Source: Candidatus Woesearchaeota archaeon
GTDB taxonomy: Archaea; Nanobdellota; Nanobdellia; Woesearchaeales; JABGXB01
Length of the DNA stretch: 64,000 nucleotides
Assembly: GCA_018675975.1 (NCBI GenBank)
Contig: JABGXB010000002.1
Coordinates: 124,001-188,000, forward strand
Reading direction: 5' to 3'
The position numbers were made by a program, and so were the translations under genes. The stretch's first letter is position 1. Each line of letters begins with the position of its first letter. The notes beneath the pieces are model-generated. The model had not been told where the DNA came from, searched no databases, and was given only the letters and a program-made list of their open reading frames with translations. This document shows, in pieces, positions 18,106-27,028 of the stretch.

Positions 18106-18669
18106 TTAAGGTCTCCGTCCTCTTCGCCCACCTTTCTTTCTACAACCATCGTGAGGAACAGGTGTTAAATCTACAATTGTTCCGATCTTAAAACCCATTC
18201 TAGATAAAGATCGAATTGCAGCTTGCGCTCCAGGGCCTGGATTACTTGGACCATTATGTCCACCTGGTGCCTTTATTCTTACATGTAAACCATTAATACC
18301 TTTTTCTCTTGCTTCTTCAGCAACTTTTTTAGCAGCCATCATTGCCGCATTAGGTGAAGGTTCCAATCTATGTACTTTTACTACCATACCACCAGATGCC
18401 TTTGAAATTGTTTCAGTTCCAGTAACATCAGTAATATGAATTATTGTATTATTATGTGATGAATAAATATGACAATTTGCCCATAATATTTCTTTTCTTT
18501 TTTTTACAAAAGTATTGGGTTTTGAATCTGTTTTTACTTCTTTTTTTATTTCTTTTTTTACTTCTGTTTTTTCCGTTTTAGTTTCTGTTTTTGCTTCTGT
18601 TTTTACTTCTGCTTTTGCTTCTGTTTTTACTTCTGCTTTTGATTCAGTTTTATTATTTTCTTCACTCAT
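18106..18669 (-). CDS. rpsK: Ribosomal protein uS11 with lysine/glutamate repeat N-terminal extension
   Basis: The uS11 core begins near residue 60 ([21 protein letters not shown]) and is complete through [16 protein letters not shown]. Before it lie about 55 residues of low-complexity repeats of the form K-T/A-E-x ([13 protein letters not shown]). Normal archaeal uS11 has only a short N-terminal tail. The extension is encoded directly opposite a similar tail at the end of uS4, across an eight-base overlap of the two genes. A strong GAGGAGGT site precedes the ATG. Confidence 0.94.
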   Translation of the reverse strand: MSEENNKTESKAEVKTEAKAEVKTEAKTETKTEKTEVKKEIKKEVKTDSKPNTFVKKRKEILWANCHIYSSHNNTIIHITDVTGTETISKASGGMVVKVHRLEPSPNAAMMAAKKVAEEAREKGINGLHVRIKAPGGHNGPSNPGPGAQAAIRSLSRMGFKIGTIVDLTPVPHDGCRKKGGRRGRRP

Positions 18670-19312
18670 TTTTTACAACCTCCTCAACAGATTTCACTTC
18701 ACTATCAGCTTTAACAGTTTCAGTTTTAATTTCTACTTTTGCTTCATCATTTTTAGATTTAGACTCTTTTTCAGTTTCTTCAACTTCTTCTACTACTATT
18801 TCAATTTTTCTTTCAGGATGATTTTCATCACTTAAATTTGATCTTGGAGAAAATGAAATTTTTTCCTCATCAGTAACTGAAACTAAAAAACTTGGAACAT
18901 CAACTTTAATTTCATTTACAGAAACATGTCTATGAACAATAAATTGTCTTGATTGTTTCATAGTTCTTGATAATCCACTTTTAACAATAATTGATTGTAA
19001 TCTTCTTTGTAAAATGTCTCTTACAGTTAATGCCAAAATATCAACTAAATTTTGTGTTTCAGAAAGTAAACCTAATCTTTTTACTTTACCCATTAAATTA
19101 TTTTTTTCTAATTCACCTTGATTAGAATTATCAATAACTAATTGCTTAGCTTGTCTTTTAAAAGAACTTAATTTTGCTTGCATTTTCCATAATTCTTTTT
19201 TATTTTTTAAACCGAATTCTTTTACTAAATCATGCTCACTAGAAATTCTATCCTTATTCCAAGGATGTTTTGGTTTTTGATAAGTTTTTTTTCTTTTTTT
19301 AGGATCGCCCAT
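18662..19312 (-). CDS. rpsD: Ribosomal protein uS4 with charged C-terminal extension
   Basis: The archaeal uS4 core (about residues 1-165) includes [18 protein letters not shown] and the S4 RNA-binding domain ([20 protein letters not shown]). The last 50 residues form a Glu/Lys/Val-rich tail ([20 protein letters not shown] and on) that normal uS4 lacks. Its codons continue the same repeat-like DNA as the start of uS11. Position in the operon after uS13 is canonical. Confidence 0.94.
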   Translation of the reverse strand: MGDPKKRKKTYQKPKHPWNKDRISSEHDLVKEFGLKNKKELWKMQAKLSSFKRQAKQLVIDNSNQGELEKNNLMGKVKRLGLLSETQNLVDILALTVRDILQRRLQSIIVKSGLSRTMKQSRQFIVHRHVSVNEIKVDVPSFLVSVTDEEKISFSPRSNLSDENHPERKIEIVVEEVEETEKESKSKNDEAKVEIKTETVKADSEVKSVEEVVKNE

Positions 19313-19318
19313 TTTAAA

Positions 19319-19759
19319 TTACCTTTTTTTTATAACTACTGTTTTTCTTTTTCTAAAATTACATTTAGTTCTTTGTCCTCTTACAGGCAGTTTTTGAGCT
19401 AATCTTAATCCTCTATAAGATCTTATTCTACCAAGTCTTGTTTTATCATTACCTTGAATATAATTAATATCACCTAAAACTAAGTGTTTGTTTTCACCAG
19501 TTTCATAATCTTTTTGTCTATTTAATAACCAAGTAGGAATGTGATCGCTAATTGTCTTAATTTTACCTTCTATCATTTTTATTTGATCATCAGTTAAAGC
19601 TCCAGCTTTCATTAAGGGATTTAAATTTGCAACCCTACATAAAATATTAGCTAAATTTTTTCCAATACCCTTAATTCTCATAAGAGATATTTTTAATGCT
19701 TTTTCACCTTTCAAATCAGTATTCATTAACCTGATGATTTTTCTTATTTCTTGTGTCAT
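19319..19759 (-). CDS. rpsM: Ribosomal protein uS13
   Basis: The first gene of the conserved S13-S4-S11-RpoD-L18e-L13-S9-RpoN operon. IRLMNTDLKGEKAL at the start, LMRIKGIGKNLANILC (helix-hairpin-helix), and RGLRLAQKLPVRGQRTK near the end are diagnostic. The tail is basic (NFRKRKTVVIKKR). At 146 residues it is normal for archaea. Confidence 0.95.
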   Translation of the reverse strand: MTQEIRKIIRLMNTDLKGEKALKISLMRIKGIGKNLANILCRVANLNPLMKAGALTDDQIKMIEGKIKTISDHIPTWLLNRQKDYETGENKHLVLGDINYIQGNDKTRLGRIRSYRGLRLAQKLPVRGQRTKCNFRKRKTVVIKKR

Positions 19760-19956
19760 TTTTCTTTAAATATAGCATATAGAATCAGTTTCTATAATGC
19801 CACAGGTCGTTTTTAAAACAGTTTGTCCCCGTTAATTAAATCTTAATATATAATATTAAGGCATCATTTTGTATATTATTAGACTAAATAATATATCATA
19901 TAATTGAAAGTAAAATGGTGTATTTATAAGCTTATGTGAAAAATTATGAGAAAAAA

Positions 19957-20913
19957 TTAAATTAAATCTTTTTTCTTAAAAAATGACCACATTAAAATAA
20001 GCATTACAATAAATGATATGATAATAATACCATTTGCATATAACATATTATCACTCAAACTTAGAGGTAAATTAATATTCATACCAAAATAAGAAGTAAC
20101 AAATGTTAAAGGTAATAAAAAAACTGTAAATAATGTTAAAATTTTCATAATATTATTTATTTTATTTGAAGTAATTGCCATAAAATTATCTCTTAAATTA
20201 TTTATTTGAGTTAAAATATATTCTAAGCTCTCCTCAACTTTAGAAATATGATCATGAATATCTTTAAAATATGGAAGTAAATCAGACCTTATATCTTTTA
20301 CACCAGTTCTTGTTAATTTAATACAAATTTCTTCGTTTGCACTTGCCAATTGTTTAACTTTTAATATTTTTCTTTCATGCTCAAATAAATCCATTAAATT
20401 TTTTTGACTTGACGATGCAAATATTTGTTTTTCTAAATTTTCTAATACAATAAATGATTTATCTTTTATTATAACAAAATTATCAACTAATCTATCTAGT
20501 AATTTATGCAAAATATAATCTACACCTTTTATTAATAATTCTTTTATTAAATCAGGTCTTAAAATTAATCCATCAATAATGTCATTATTATTATAATGAA
20601 CTGTAATTAAAAATCTACTTCCATCAACATTATGAATTGGAAATTCCTTATAACCTTCTTTGGTTGGAGTCAGACCATGTTGAGAAAAATAAGTATAAGT
20701 CGTAAACTCTTCATATTTAATTTTAGTCCTTTTACTTTTTAAATCTTCAAGAGTTAATTTGTGAATATTATATAATTTTAATTTATCAAAATCAGCTGCC
20801 GTCGGATTTTTTAAAACAATCCAAATACGCTCATTTATTTTAGGTAAATCAATTTTTCTTGGATTGACATAAGAATGAAAGCTTGTTTTTGATGCTACAA
20901 ATATCTGAATCAT
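19957..20913 (-). CDS. corA: CorA-family Mg/Co transporter
   Basis: A 318-residue CorA protein: a long cytoplasmic alpha/beta funnel domain, a stalk helix ending near ITSNKINNIMKILTLFTVF, and two C-terminal membrane helices with the GMN signature (YFGMNINLPLS) between them. It forms a pentameric channel for Mg2+ or related divalent cations. A TATA-like TTTTATAAATT about 20-30 bases upstream of the ATG suggests its own promoter. Confidence 0.92.
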   Translation of the reverse strand: MIQIFVASKTSFHSYVNPRKIDLPKINERIWIVLKNPTAADFDKLKLYNIHKLTLEDLKSKRTKIKYEEFTTYTYFSQHGLTPTKEGYKEFPIHNVDGSRFLITVHYNNNDIIDGLILRPDLIKELLIKGVDYILHKLLDRLVDNFVIIKDKSFIVLENLEKQIFASSSQKNLMDLFEHERKILKVKQLASANEEICIKLTRTGVKDIRSDLLPYFKDIHDHISKVEESLEYILTQINNLRDNFMAITSNKINNIMKILTLFTVFLLPLTFVTSYFGMNINLPLSLSDNMLYANGIIIISFIVMLILMWSFFKKKDLI

Positions 20914-21271
20914 ATATAAAAATTGATTTTACAATTTATAAAATTAATTTAAAAATTAGTATGTAACATACGAACAAAATTTATAAATTAAAAAAATCCA
21001 GAACATATAGATGAATTATTTGTTTTAAATTGACGAATAATTGTAGATGGAAATCAATATATTGCTAAATTACAAAAAACTACAAACTAGCCCTAGAAAC
21101 AATTTCACAATCCACCTAATCGAATTATTTATTAATATTAAATCATTCTTATTTATGTCTTGATGATGAAAACGTCGATGTTCTGATTATGATGAAAAGA
21201 GAGTTATCTGAGAGATTTCAATTATTTTTTTATTCAAAAAATTTATTAATCAATTAGGATTAAAATTTGTT
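20914..21271. other. 358-base gap holding a C/D sRNA and a possible gene remnant
   Basis: Between divergent corA and the channel gene. It holds the box C/D sRNA at 21157-21217. At about 21001-21090 one plus-strand frame reads EHIDELFVLN, stop, then RIIVDGNQYIAKLQKTTN, stop. The peptide style looks protein-like, so this may be a decayed gene remnant, but it is too short to assign. Confidence 0.4.
21157..21217 (+). ncRNA. Box C/D guide sRNA
   Basis: All four boxes are present in order: C box ATGATGA (21163-21169), 13-base guide region, D' box CTGA (21183-21186), C' box ATGATGA (21189-21195), 12-base guide region, D box CTGA (21208-21211). The C' to D' spacing is two bases and both guides are the normal archaeal length. 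TCT before C and AGA after D can form the terminal stem. Such sRNAs direct 2'-O-methylation through L7Ae, Nop5 and fibrillarin. Upstream guide: AAACGTCGATGTT; downstream guide: AAAGAGAGTTAT. Targets were not identified. Confidence 0.82.
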
Positions 21272-21775
21272 ATGGTTAATAGTATGAAAAATATAATGGC
21301 ATATTCTTTGCCAATAATATTTTGTTTTGTAATGGTTGGTTTCATAAGCTTAGATTTGTTTAAATTCCCACCTTATTATTTAACATTATTCATTTATTTG
21401 CTCAGCGTATTTGTAATAATGAATTTTTTTAAATTCATTGAACGTGGTAAAGTTAGAAATTTAGGAGAATTTTTTGGAGTTATGATTTTATTTATATTTT
21501 TTGTAATTTTAATGTTTTCAGGTATTTACCATTATTATAGTACTGACAATTCCACATTAATTAATTCAAATCAAAATTTAGAATCTAATGGCTTAGTAAA
21601 TGCATTTTATTTTAGTGGCGTTACATTTTTAGCAATAGGATATGGAGATATTGTTCCAATAGGTGGATTTATTATAATATCAATACTTGAAGGAATACTT
21701 GGAAGTGTAATTATATTCTCTTTTGTAGCAATAGGTGCTGCAAGTATATTTGATATAGAAAGAAAAAGAATTTAA
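21272..21775 (+). CDS. Two-pore-helix potassium channel protein
   Basis: A 167-residue membrane protein with about four hydrophobic helices (roughly 10-28, 35-52, 66-88 and 128-155) and a pore loop carrying the potassium selectivity filter TFLAIGYGD before the last helix. There is no cytosolic RCK domain, so it is a bare Ion_trans_2-type channel. The first two helices are not an obvious voltage sensor (no Arg array). It should pass K+ as a tetramer. It lies opposite corA and converges with the surface protein gene by one base. Confidence 0.85.
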   Translation: MVNSMKNIMAYSLPIIFCFVMVGFISLDLFKFPPYYLTLFIYLLSVFVIMNFFKFIERGKVRNLGEFFGVMILFIFFVILMFSGIYHYYSTDNSTLINSNQNLESNGLVNAFYFSGVTFLAIGYGDIVPIGGFIIISILEGILGSVIIFSFVAIGAASIFDIERKRI

Positions 21776-21776
21776 T

Positions 21777-24149
21777 TTATCTTAATTTGAATCTTTTTGG
21801 ATGAAAATCTCTTAATTTTTTTTGTTTATTATCTCTTTTTACATAATATAAAATTCCAACTAATATTAAAACTACAAACATAACAAATAAAAATGAAGTA
21901 TTATTATTTGCAAAATTTATCAAATTATTATTTTTATTTTCATCTATCAATTTAAAAAATTCATCAATTCTTTGCAATTTATCTCTAACTTGTGGATTAT
22001 TTATTGAATATAATTGAGTAATTGTCTCTAACACTTCTAATCTTAATAATTCATATTGTTCAAATGGCAAATCAAATTCATCTAATAATCTTTCACTAAC
22101 ACCATCTGCAATTCTAATTAAATCAGTTTCATATTTTAAATTTCCTTTAATTAAATATTCCATTCTATTTTTTTGATCATCAGATAATTTAAGAAAATTA
22201 GATTTGTTTACAATAGAATTTTGTTTACTCAATTCATCTTCAAGTTGAATATTTTTTTTATTCATTTCATCAATAATATTATTTAACTGACTTTTCGATC
22301 CATTAACTATACTTGAATTATCATATTTTTTTCTAATTAACAAACTTAAATTTTTAAAATTTTTATTTTTATCACGTGCAATAACTTCAATTTTATTTAA
22401 TCCTAAATATAAATTAGAATGACCCAAAAAATTTCCACTATTGTCAACAAATGCAATATTCGTTGAACCATCTACTTTATTTATTATTTCTACTTCTGAA
22501 CCAATTTCAGTTATTCCAGAAACTACTGTTATATCTTTATTAATTGTTGAACCAGTTGCAGGATATGTAATTTCCAAATTAATTTGTGAATCAATTGCAA
22601 TCGCACTAATATTAGTTGAAATTGGACCCTTATTTCCAACTTCATCTACACCAACAATATAATAAACATAACTTTTTTCATTAACAATATCTTCATCTTT
22701 ATAATATAATTTATCAGTAGAATCAATTAAATTAAAATTTCCTCCATTTGATCTATAAATTTGATAATAAGAAACATCACTTGAATTACTTTTTGTCCAA
22801 AGCAATTTCATCAATAAATTTTCATAAACTTCTATCCTTAAATCAGTTATTGAATTAGGTCCACTCGCATCTGGAATTAAATATAAATTATTACTTAAAT
22901 CAGCAGCATTCCCAACAATATCAACACCAACAATTGCATAATAATTTGTTTGATTTGCATTAAATGTATATGAAGTTTGATTTTCATTTAAAACAATTTT
23001 ATTTCCATTAAATAAATTACTTGAACTAGGGGAATAATATAATACATAACTTTTTGCATCATTTACTAAACTCCATTTAAAATCAATATTTCCCCCACTT
23101 TTTATTTCAGCAGAAAAATCATTAATAGTTTCTGGCGGATTAATATCTACAATCGCATAAGGACTTTCAATAATTTCACCCTTATTATTAAATGCATCAA
23201 TAGCTGAAATTGCATAATAATAAATAATTCCATCATTAGAATTAATATCACTAAAATTAGTTTTATCTGTACGTATATATTCAGGAACTTGATCATGATC
23301 CAAAATAGGTTGTGTATGTTTGTAAATAATATATTCTTCAACTCCAATATTATCACTCACATTATTCCAATTCAAATAAATTTCACCAGATTTTTTTGTT
23401 TCAATATAAATATTAGAAACTGAATTTGGAGCAATATCATCCTCAGTTAACACTTCAAAAATATTACTAATCAAACCAATATTACCCGTATTATCAACAG
23501 CAGAAATACCATAATAATAAGTATTTCCACCTACTGTATTACCATCTAAATAAAAATTTGCATTTGTATAAAATTTTTCAGCATTATTTTTATTTTGTTC
23601 ATTAAGAACTTGATTAGAACGATAAATTATATAATTATCAATACCATAATTATCAGTTGAAATATCAAAATTTAATTCTATATTATTATTATCATTTAAA
23701 TTACCAGACAAACTTACTGTCGTTGGTTTAGTATAATCAGTTTCTATGTTTAAATTACCCGTTGAAAGAGATGTTAATGCAATATAAATTAATAATTGTT
23801 TATTATCAGCAACATTCACATAAAAATTATTAGGATTATTACTATTAAGACCTAATTGAAATCTCCCCCTAAAAAAACCATCATCTTCATCATCATCAAA
23901 ATTATCTCCATTATCATATAAATCCACATTAATTTGTGGAAATCCCTCATAAATTAAGTTTGCAATTGTAGATTCACAACAACTCACACCATTATCAGCA
24001 CTTACATATACAAAATCTCCTTCTTTAAATACAGTTTTTTGATCAGAAAAATTATCATCTGCATAAGTTTTAATATTAACAAGCACTTCAGCATTAACAA
24101 ATGAAATTAGTAATATCACTATAAAAATTAAAAAAATACCTCTTTTCAT
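21777..24149 (-). CDS. Large surface protein with fibronectin type III repeats
   Basis: A signal peptide (MKRGIFLIFIVILLISFVNA), a beta-rich N-terminal domain with adjacent Cys (GVSCCESTI), then four fibronectin-type-III-like repeats (about 130-235, 236-330, 331-425 and 426-520), each with an SYxIYRS/YYAI pattern, one Ig-like domain (520-605, TGSTINKDITVVSGITE), a helical stalk (610-740) and a C-terminal membrane helix (745-770) with a basic anchor. This is the layout of a cell-surface adhesion or S-layer-associated protein. It is Asn-rich with several NxS/T glycosylation sequons. It may mediate contact with a host cell, which is inference. Confidence 0.82.
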   Translation of the reverse strand: MKRGIFLIFIVILLISFVNAEVLVNIKTYADDNFSDQKTVFKEGDFVYVSADNGVSCCESTIANLIYEGFPQINVDLYDNGDNFDDDEDDGFFRGRFQLGLNSNNPNNFYVNVADNKQLLIYIALTSLSTGNLNIETDYTKPTTVSLSGNLNDNNNIELNFDISTDNYGIDNYIIYRSNQVLNEQNKNNAEKFYTNANFYLDGNTVGGNTYYYGISAVDNTGNIGLISNIFEVLTEDDIAPNSVSNIYIETKKSGEIYLNWNNVSDNIGVEEYIIYKHTQPILDHDQVPEYIRTDKTNFSDINSNDGIIYYYAISAIDAFNNKGEIIESPYAIVDINPPETINDFSAEIKSGGNIDFKWSLVNDAKSYVLYYSPSSSNLFNGNKIVLNENQTSYTFNANQTNYYAIVGVDIVGNAADLSNNLYLIPDASGPNSITDLRIEVYENLLMKLLWTKSNSSDVSYYQIYRSNGGNFNLIDSTDKLYYKDEDIVNEKSYVYYIVGVDEVGNKGPISTNISAIAIDSQINLEITYPATGSTINKDITVVSGITEIGSEVEIINKVDGSTNIAFVDNSGNFLGHSNLYLGLNKIEVIARDKNKNFKNLSLLIRKKYDNSSIVNGSKSQLNNIIDEMNKKNIQLEDELSKQNSIVNKSNFLKLSDDQKNRMEYLIKGNLKYETDLIRIADGVSERLLDEFDLPFEQYELLRLEVLETITQLYSINNPQVRDKLQRIDEFFKLIDENKNNNLINFANNNTSFLFVMFVVLILVGILYYVKRDNKQKKLRDFHPKRFKLR

Positions 24150-24229
24150 ATGATTAAATTAAATAATATTTGTTTATAATCATTTTCATAAAAGAAAGTT
24201 ATATAAAACAAAATAAATTATATAAAAAT

Positions 24230-24736
24230 ATGGGAATTTTTAAAATAATTTCAAAATTGTTTTTTTTCATTACACTAGTATCATTTATTATTATTGGAAT
24301 TATTATTTATTATGGAAATGGACTACAAAATGCTTCAATTGATAAATTTGAAATCAATACCTTAAATGACTCTTCAAATAATATGATAATTGAAACTAAA
24401 ATTCATATTAATAATCCAAGTAAATTAAGTTTAAACATTAAATCACTTAAGTATAATATTTCTTTAAAAGAAAATAATCAAGTAATTGGAAATAGTGATA
24501 TACCAGAATTTACTATTTCAAAAAATAATATAAGTAAATTAAGATTTGAAACAGTAATTAATTGGATGCCTTCACAAGAATTTATGATTGAAAATAAAGA
24601 TAAAGAAGAAATATTAATTGTAATTAATGGAAAAACAAAAATAAATTTATTTGATTTAACTGAATATGAAATTCCATTTTCAAAAGAAATGGATATAAAA
24701 GATTCAATTGATAGTAAAATTAAATCCATAAATTAA
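24230..24736 (+). CDS. LEA14-like membrane-anchored protein
   Basis: An N-terminal membrane helix (about residues 5-30) is followed by a beta-sandwich domain with NPSKLSLNIKSLKYNISL and the alternate-strand pattern of the LEA_2 (water-stress and hypersensitive response) domain, found outside the membrane in many archaea. The start at 24230 (MGIFKII) is preferred to 24170 because the upstream codons are a polyA/T promoter-like region. The molecular function of the family is not established. Confidence 0.7.
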   Translation: MGIFKIISKLFFFITLVSFIIIGIIIYYGNGLQNASIDKFEINTLNDSSNNMIIETKIHINNPSKLSLNIKSLKYNISLKENNQVIGNSDIPEFTISKNNISKLRFETVINWMPSQEFMIENKDKEEILIVINGKTKINLFDLTEYEIPFSKEMDIKDSIDSKIKSIN

Positions 24737-24774
24737 AAATATAATTTTATAAATAAAAAAAAAACTATTTGATT

Positions 24775-25317
24775 GTGAATAAAAATAAGATTATAACAAT
24801 TATTGTAATTTTGGGAATTTTATTATTAATTAATACATATATGTATAAAATTGATGAAGACAAATATATTGAAATAATTTCTAAACAGCAAGGAACTTGT
24901 TTTTTAGAAAACGGTGATTGTTTACATGGAGAAAGATCACATTTTAATTTATTTTTTGAAATATTAATATCATTATTATTGTTTATAATAGCTATTTATT
25001 TATATTTTTATAATGAAGAGGAATTAAATATTGCAAAAGAAAATGCAAAAACATCAAAAATAATTGCAGAAATTAAAGAAAAAGATGTTACAAATACTGC
25101 TTTTGAAGCATTTCTATCTACATTTAATAGCGATGAAAAAAAAATATTAAAAGCGATTAAAGAAAATGAAGGCGTTCAACAGTCTACTCTAAGATTTAAA
25201 ACAGATATGTCAAAAGCAACTTTGAGTTTAATATTAAAATCTTTAGAAGAAAGAAATTATATTAAAAAAGAACCCTATAAAAAAACAAATAAAATTTATT
25301 TAATTAAAAAATTTTAA
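24775..25317 (+). CDS. Membrane-anchored winged-helix regulator
   Basis: Two membrane segments (about residues 6-24 and 60-82) enclose a short outside loop with two Cys (QGTCFLENGDCLHGE). A helical linker and a C-terminal MarR-like winged helix follow (ILKAIKENEGVQQSTLRF, then SKATLSLILKSLEERNYI). Such one-component membrane regulators are common in archaea; the Cys-pair loop could sense redox state or metal. The start is TTG (24769) or GTG (24775); no ATG fits. It overlaps the end of the opposite gene by 18 bases. Confidence 0.68.
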   Translation: MNKNKIITIIVILGILLLINTYMYKIDEDKYIEIISKQQGTCFLENGDCLHGERSHFNLFFEILISLLLFIIAIYLYFYNEEELNIAKENAKTSKIIAEIKEKDVTNTAFEAFLSTFNSDEKKILKAIKENEGVQQSTLRFKTDMSKATLSLILKSLEERNYIKKEPYKKTNKIYLIKKF

Positions 25318-25764
25318 ATTTCTAATTAATAATAGACTAATAATACCTGTAATTGCTAATTGAAATAATGGTGAAATTCCTATGCCAAATAATGTTATCA
25401 TATTAGAATTATAAGACCAACGATTGTATATATATACATTTAATATTTCTATAATTACCGCTATTATTAATCCAATTAAAAAAAATGAAGCATAATTGAA
25501 CATATTGTTTTTTTTAATCCAATTTATATTTTTTAAACAAATTGAAATAATTAAGTAAATTAAAATAATCAAAAGACCATCCATAAAAGAAACATATGAA
25601 ACCATTTTAACATAATCTATTGCTAACATATTATGATCTTTATATAATGTGGACCCATGTAAACTTTCCCAAACAAAATTTAATAAAAAACTAAATATAA
25701 ATATGGAAATAAATAATATTATTTTATTATTTTTTTCTGTTTTAGCTTTGATTTGCTTTCTCAT
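25300..25764 (-). CDS. Four-helix membrane protein, unknown
   Basis: A 154-residue protein with four hydrophobic helices (about 14-32, 50-75, 88-112 and 122-148). A conserved-looking LLNFVWESLHG motif ends the first helix; the Trp-Glu-Ser-His cluster resembles small uncharacterised membrane proteins of the carotenoid/heme-related kind, but no firm match can be made. It ends within the convergent regulator gene, and its start faces the copper operon, so a link to metal handling is possible. Confidence 0.55.
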   Translation of the reverse strand: MRKQIKAKTEKNNKIILFISIFIFSFLLNFVWESLHGSTLYKDHNMLAIDYVKMVSYVSFMDGLLIILIYLIISICLKNINWIKKNNMFNYASFFLIGLIIAVIIEILNVYIYNRWSYNSNMITLFGIGISPLFQLAITGIISLLLIRNLKFFN

Positions 25765-25930
25765 ATTTTGAATTTTTATTAATAAAATATAAATTTATCT
25801 TATTTTTGTCATTTTTGCTTTCTAAACGATAATTCATCAATATATTGGAGTTTTAAACAATAATGACCTTTTTTTTAACTAGGTATATTATAAATATAAT
25901 AAATTGTTTTTTTAAAATATAGGTGATTTT

Positions 25931-26122
25931 ATGAAAATAAAAGGAGTTCATTGTAAAAGTTGTAAAATGTTAATTGAAGATGTTTTATCCGATATTAATG
26001 TAAAATTAATTTCATGGAAATTAAATGGTAATGAGGCAACGATTCAAGTTGATGGAAATAGTTCATTTGAAGAAATTAAAAAATTAATTGAATCAGAAGG
26101 AGACTATAAGGTAGAAAAATGA
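25931..26122 (+). CDS. HMA-domain copper chaperone (CopZ-like)
   Basis: A 63-residue heavy-metal-associated domain with the metal-binding HCKSCKM (CxxC) in the first loop and the beta-alpha-beta-beta-alpha-beta pattern. It presumably hands Cu(I) to the ATPase CopA. It is the first gene of the copper operon; GGTGATTTT directly precedes the ATG as a ribosome binding site. It overlaps the next gene by four bases. Confidence 0.85.
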   Translation: MKIKGVHCKSCKMLIEDVLSDINVKLISWKLNGNEATIQVDGNSSFEEIKKLIESEGDYKVEK

Positions 26123-27024
26123 AAACGAAATTATATTCACCAGATATTGAATGTGATAGTTGTATAAAAGTATTAACAAGGGCTTTTAATAATTTACAAG
26201 GTATTGAAAATTTCCATTTTAATAAAAATGAAATTGAAGTTGAGTTTGATGAATCATTAATTACAAAGGACAATATAGTTTCTGCAATACAAAATAAAGG
26301 TTATAGAGTATTTGATGATGTATTTAATAAAAAATCAATCAAACAGAGAACAAAAGATTTTATTATAAATAAAAGTAAGTATAAAGTTGAATATAAAATG
26401 ATAAAGTATATTATCTTGTCATTTGTTTTTCTTTCAATTATTAATTTATCAATTTTAAAATATACAAATACTTTTGATACTCATTTATCTTGGATTTTTT
26501 ATTTAACTATTTCAATTGCATTTTTGAGTGGTGCAATGTGGCACTATAAAACATATCATACTCAATTTACTTGTATGTTAGGTATGATGATTGGTATGAC
26601 TATAGGTATGCAAACTGGTATGATGATAGGTGCTATTATAGGAATTACTAACGGTTTTTTTTATGGTGCAACTATTGGTATGATCTTAGGTTCATTAGTT
26701 GGAGTTTATACTGGAAACTGTTGTGGAATTATGGGTGTAATTGAAGGATTAATGGCTGGAATAATGGGCGGTACTATGGGTGCTATGATTACAGTTATGA
26801 TGTTTTATGATAATATATACATTTTTATGCCAATATATTTTATATTAAATCTTATTATATTAATTGGATTTAGTTATATGTTATATGAAGAAGTAGTTGA
26901 AAATAATAATAATTTAACTGTTAAAAATATTAATTTTTCAAATTATTTTTCATGGACTTTAGCTTTAAATATAATATTAATATTAATAATATATATAGCA
27001 CCCAAATCAATTTACATGGGGTAA
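26119..27024 (+). CDS. HMA domain fused to a Met/Gly-rich membrane domain
   Basis: Residues 1-70 are an HMA domain (DIECDSCIKV, CxxC). A basic linker and a membrane helix (about 93-112) follow. Residues about 135-235 are a remarkable membrane region rich in Met and Gly with GxxxG spacing (GMMIGMTIGMQTGMMIG, later CCGIMG and AGIMGGTMGAM), then two more helices. Met clusters and the Cys pair could bind Cu(I) inside the membrane. It lies between the chaperone and CopA, so it is probably part of copper uptake, storage or export. Confidence 0.7.
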   Translation: MKTKLYSPDIECDSCIKVLTRAFNNLQGIENFHFNKNEIEVEFDESLITKDNIVSAIQNKGYRVFDDVFNKKSIKQRTKDFIINKSKYKVEYKMIKYIILSFVFLSIINLSILKYTNTFDTHLSWIFYLTISIAFLSGAMWHYKTYHTQFTCMLGMMIGMTIGMQTGMMIGAIIGITNGFFYGATIGMILGSLVGVYTGNCCGIMGVIEGLMAGIMGGTMGAMITVMMFYDNIYIFMPIYFILNLIILIGFSYMLYEEVVENNNNLTVKNINFSNYFSWTLALNIILILIIYIAPKSIYMG

Positions 27025-27028
27025 ATAA

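Noticed and set aside
18505-18820. CRISPR array
   Set aside because: The short repeats are degenerate codon repeats without spacers of constant length. No CRISPR array or cas gene was seen anywhere in the window.
18515-18821. Long open frames on the plus strand through the uS4/uS11 repeat tract
   Set aside because: They read as Ser/Phe/Val or Leu runs that are the antisense shadow of the Lys/Glu/Thr repeats; no start signal or protein-like composition.
21001-21090. Real small gene before the C/D sRNA
   Set aside because: A stop codon splits the protein-like reading and the pieces are too short to match a family; only mentioned as a possible remnant.
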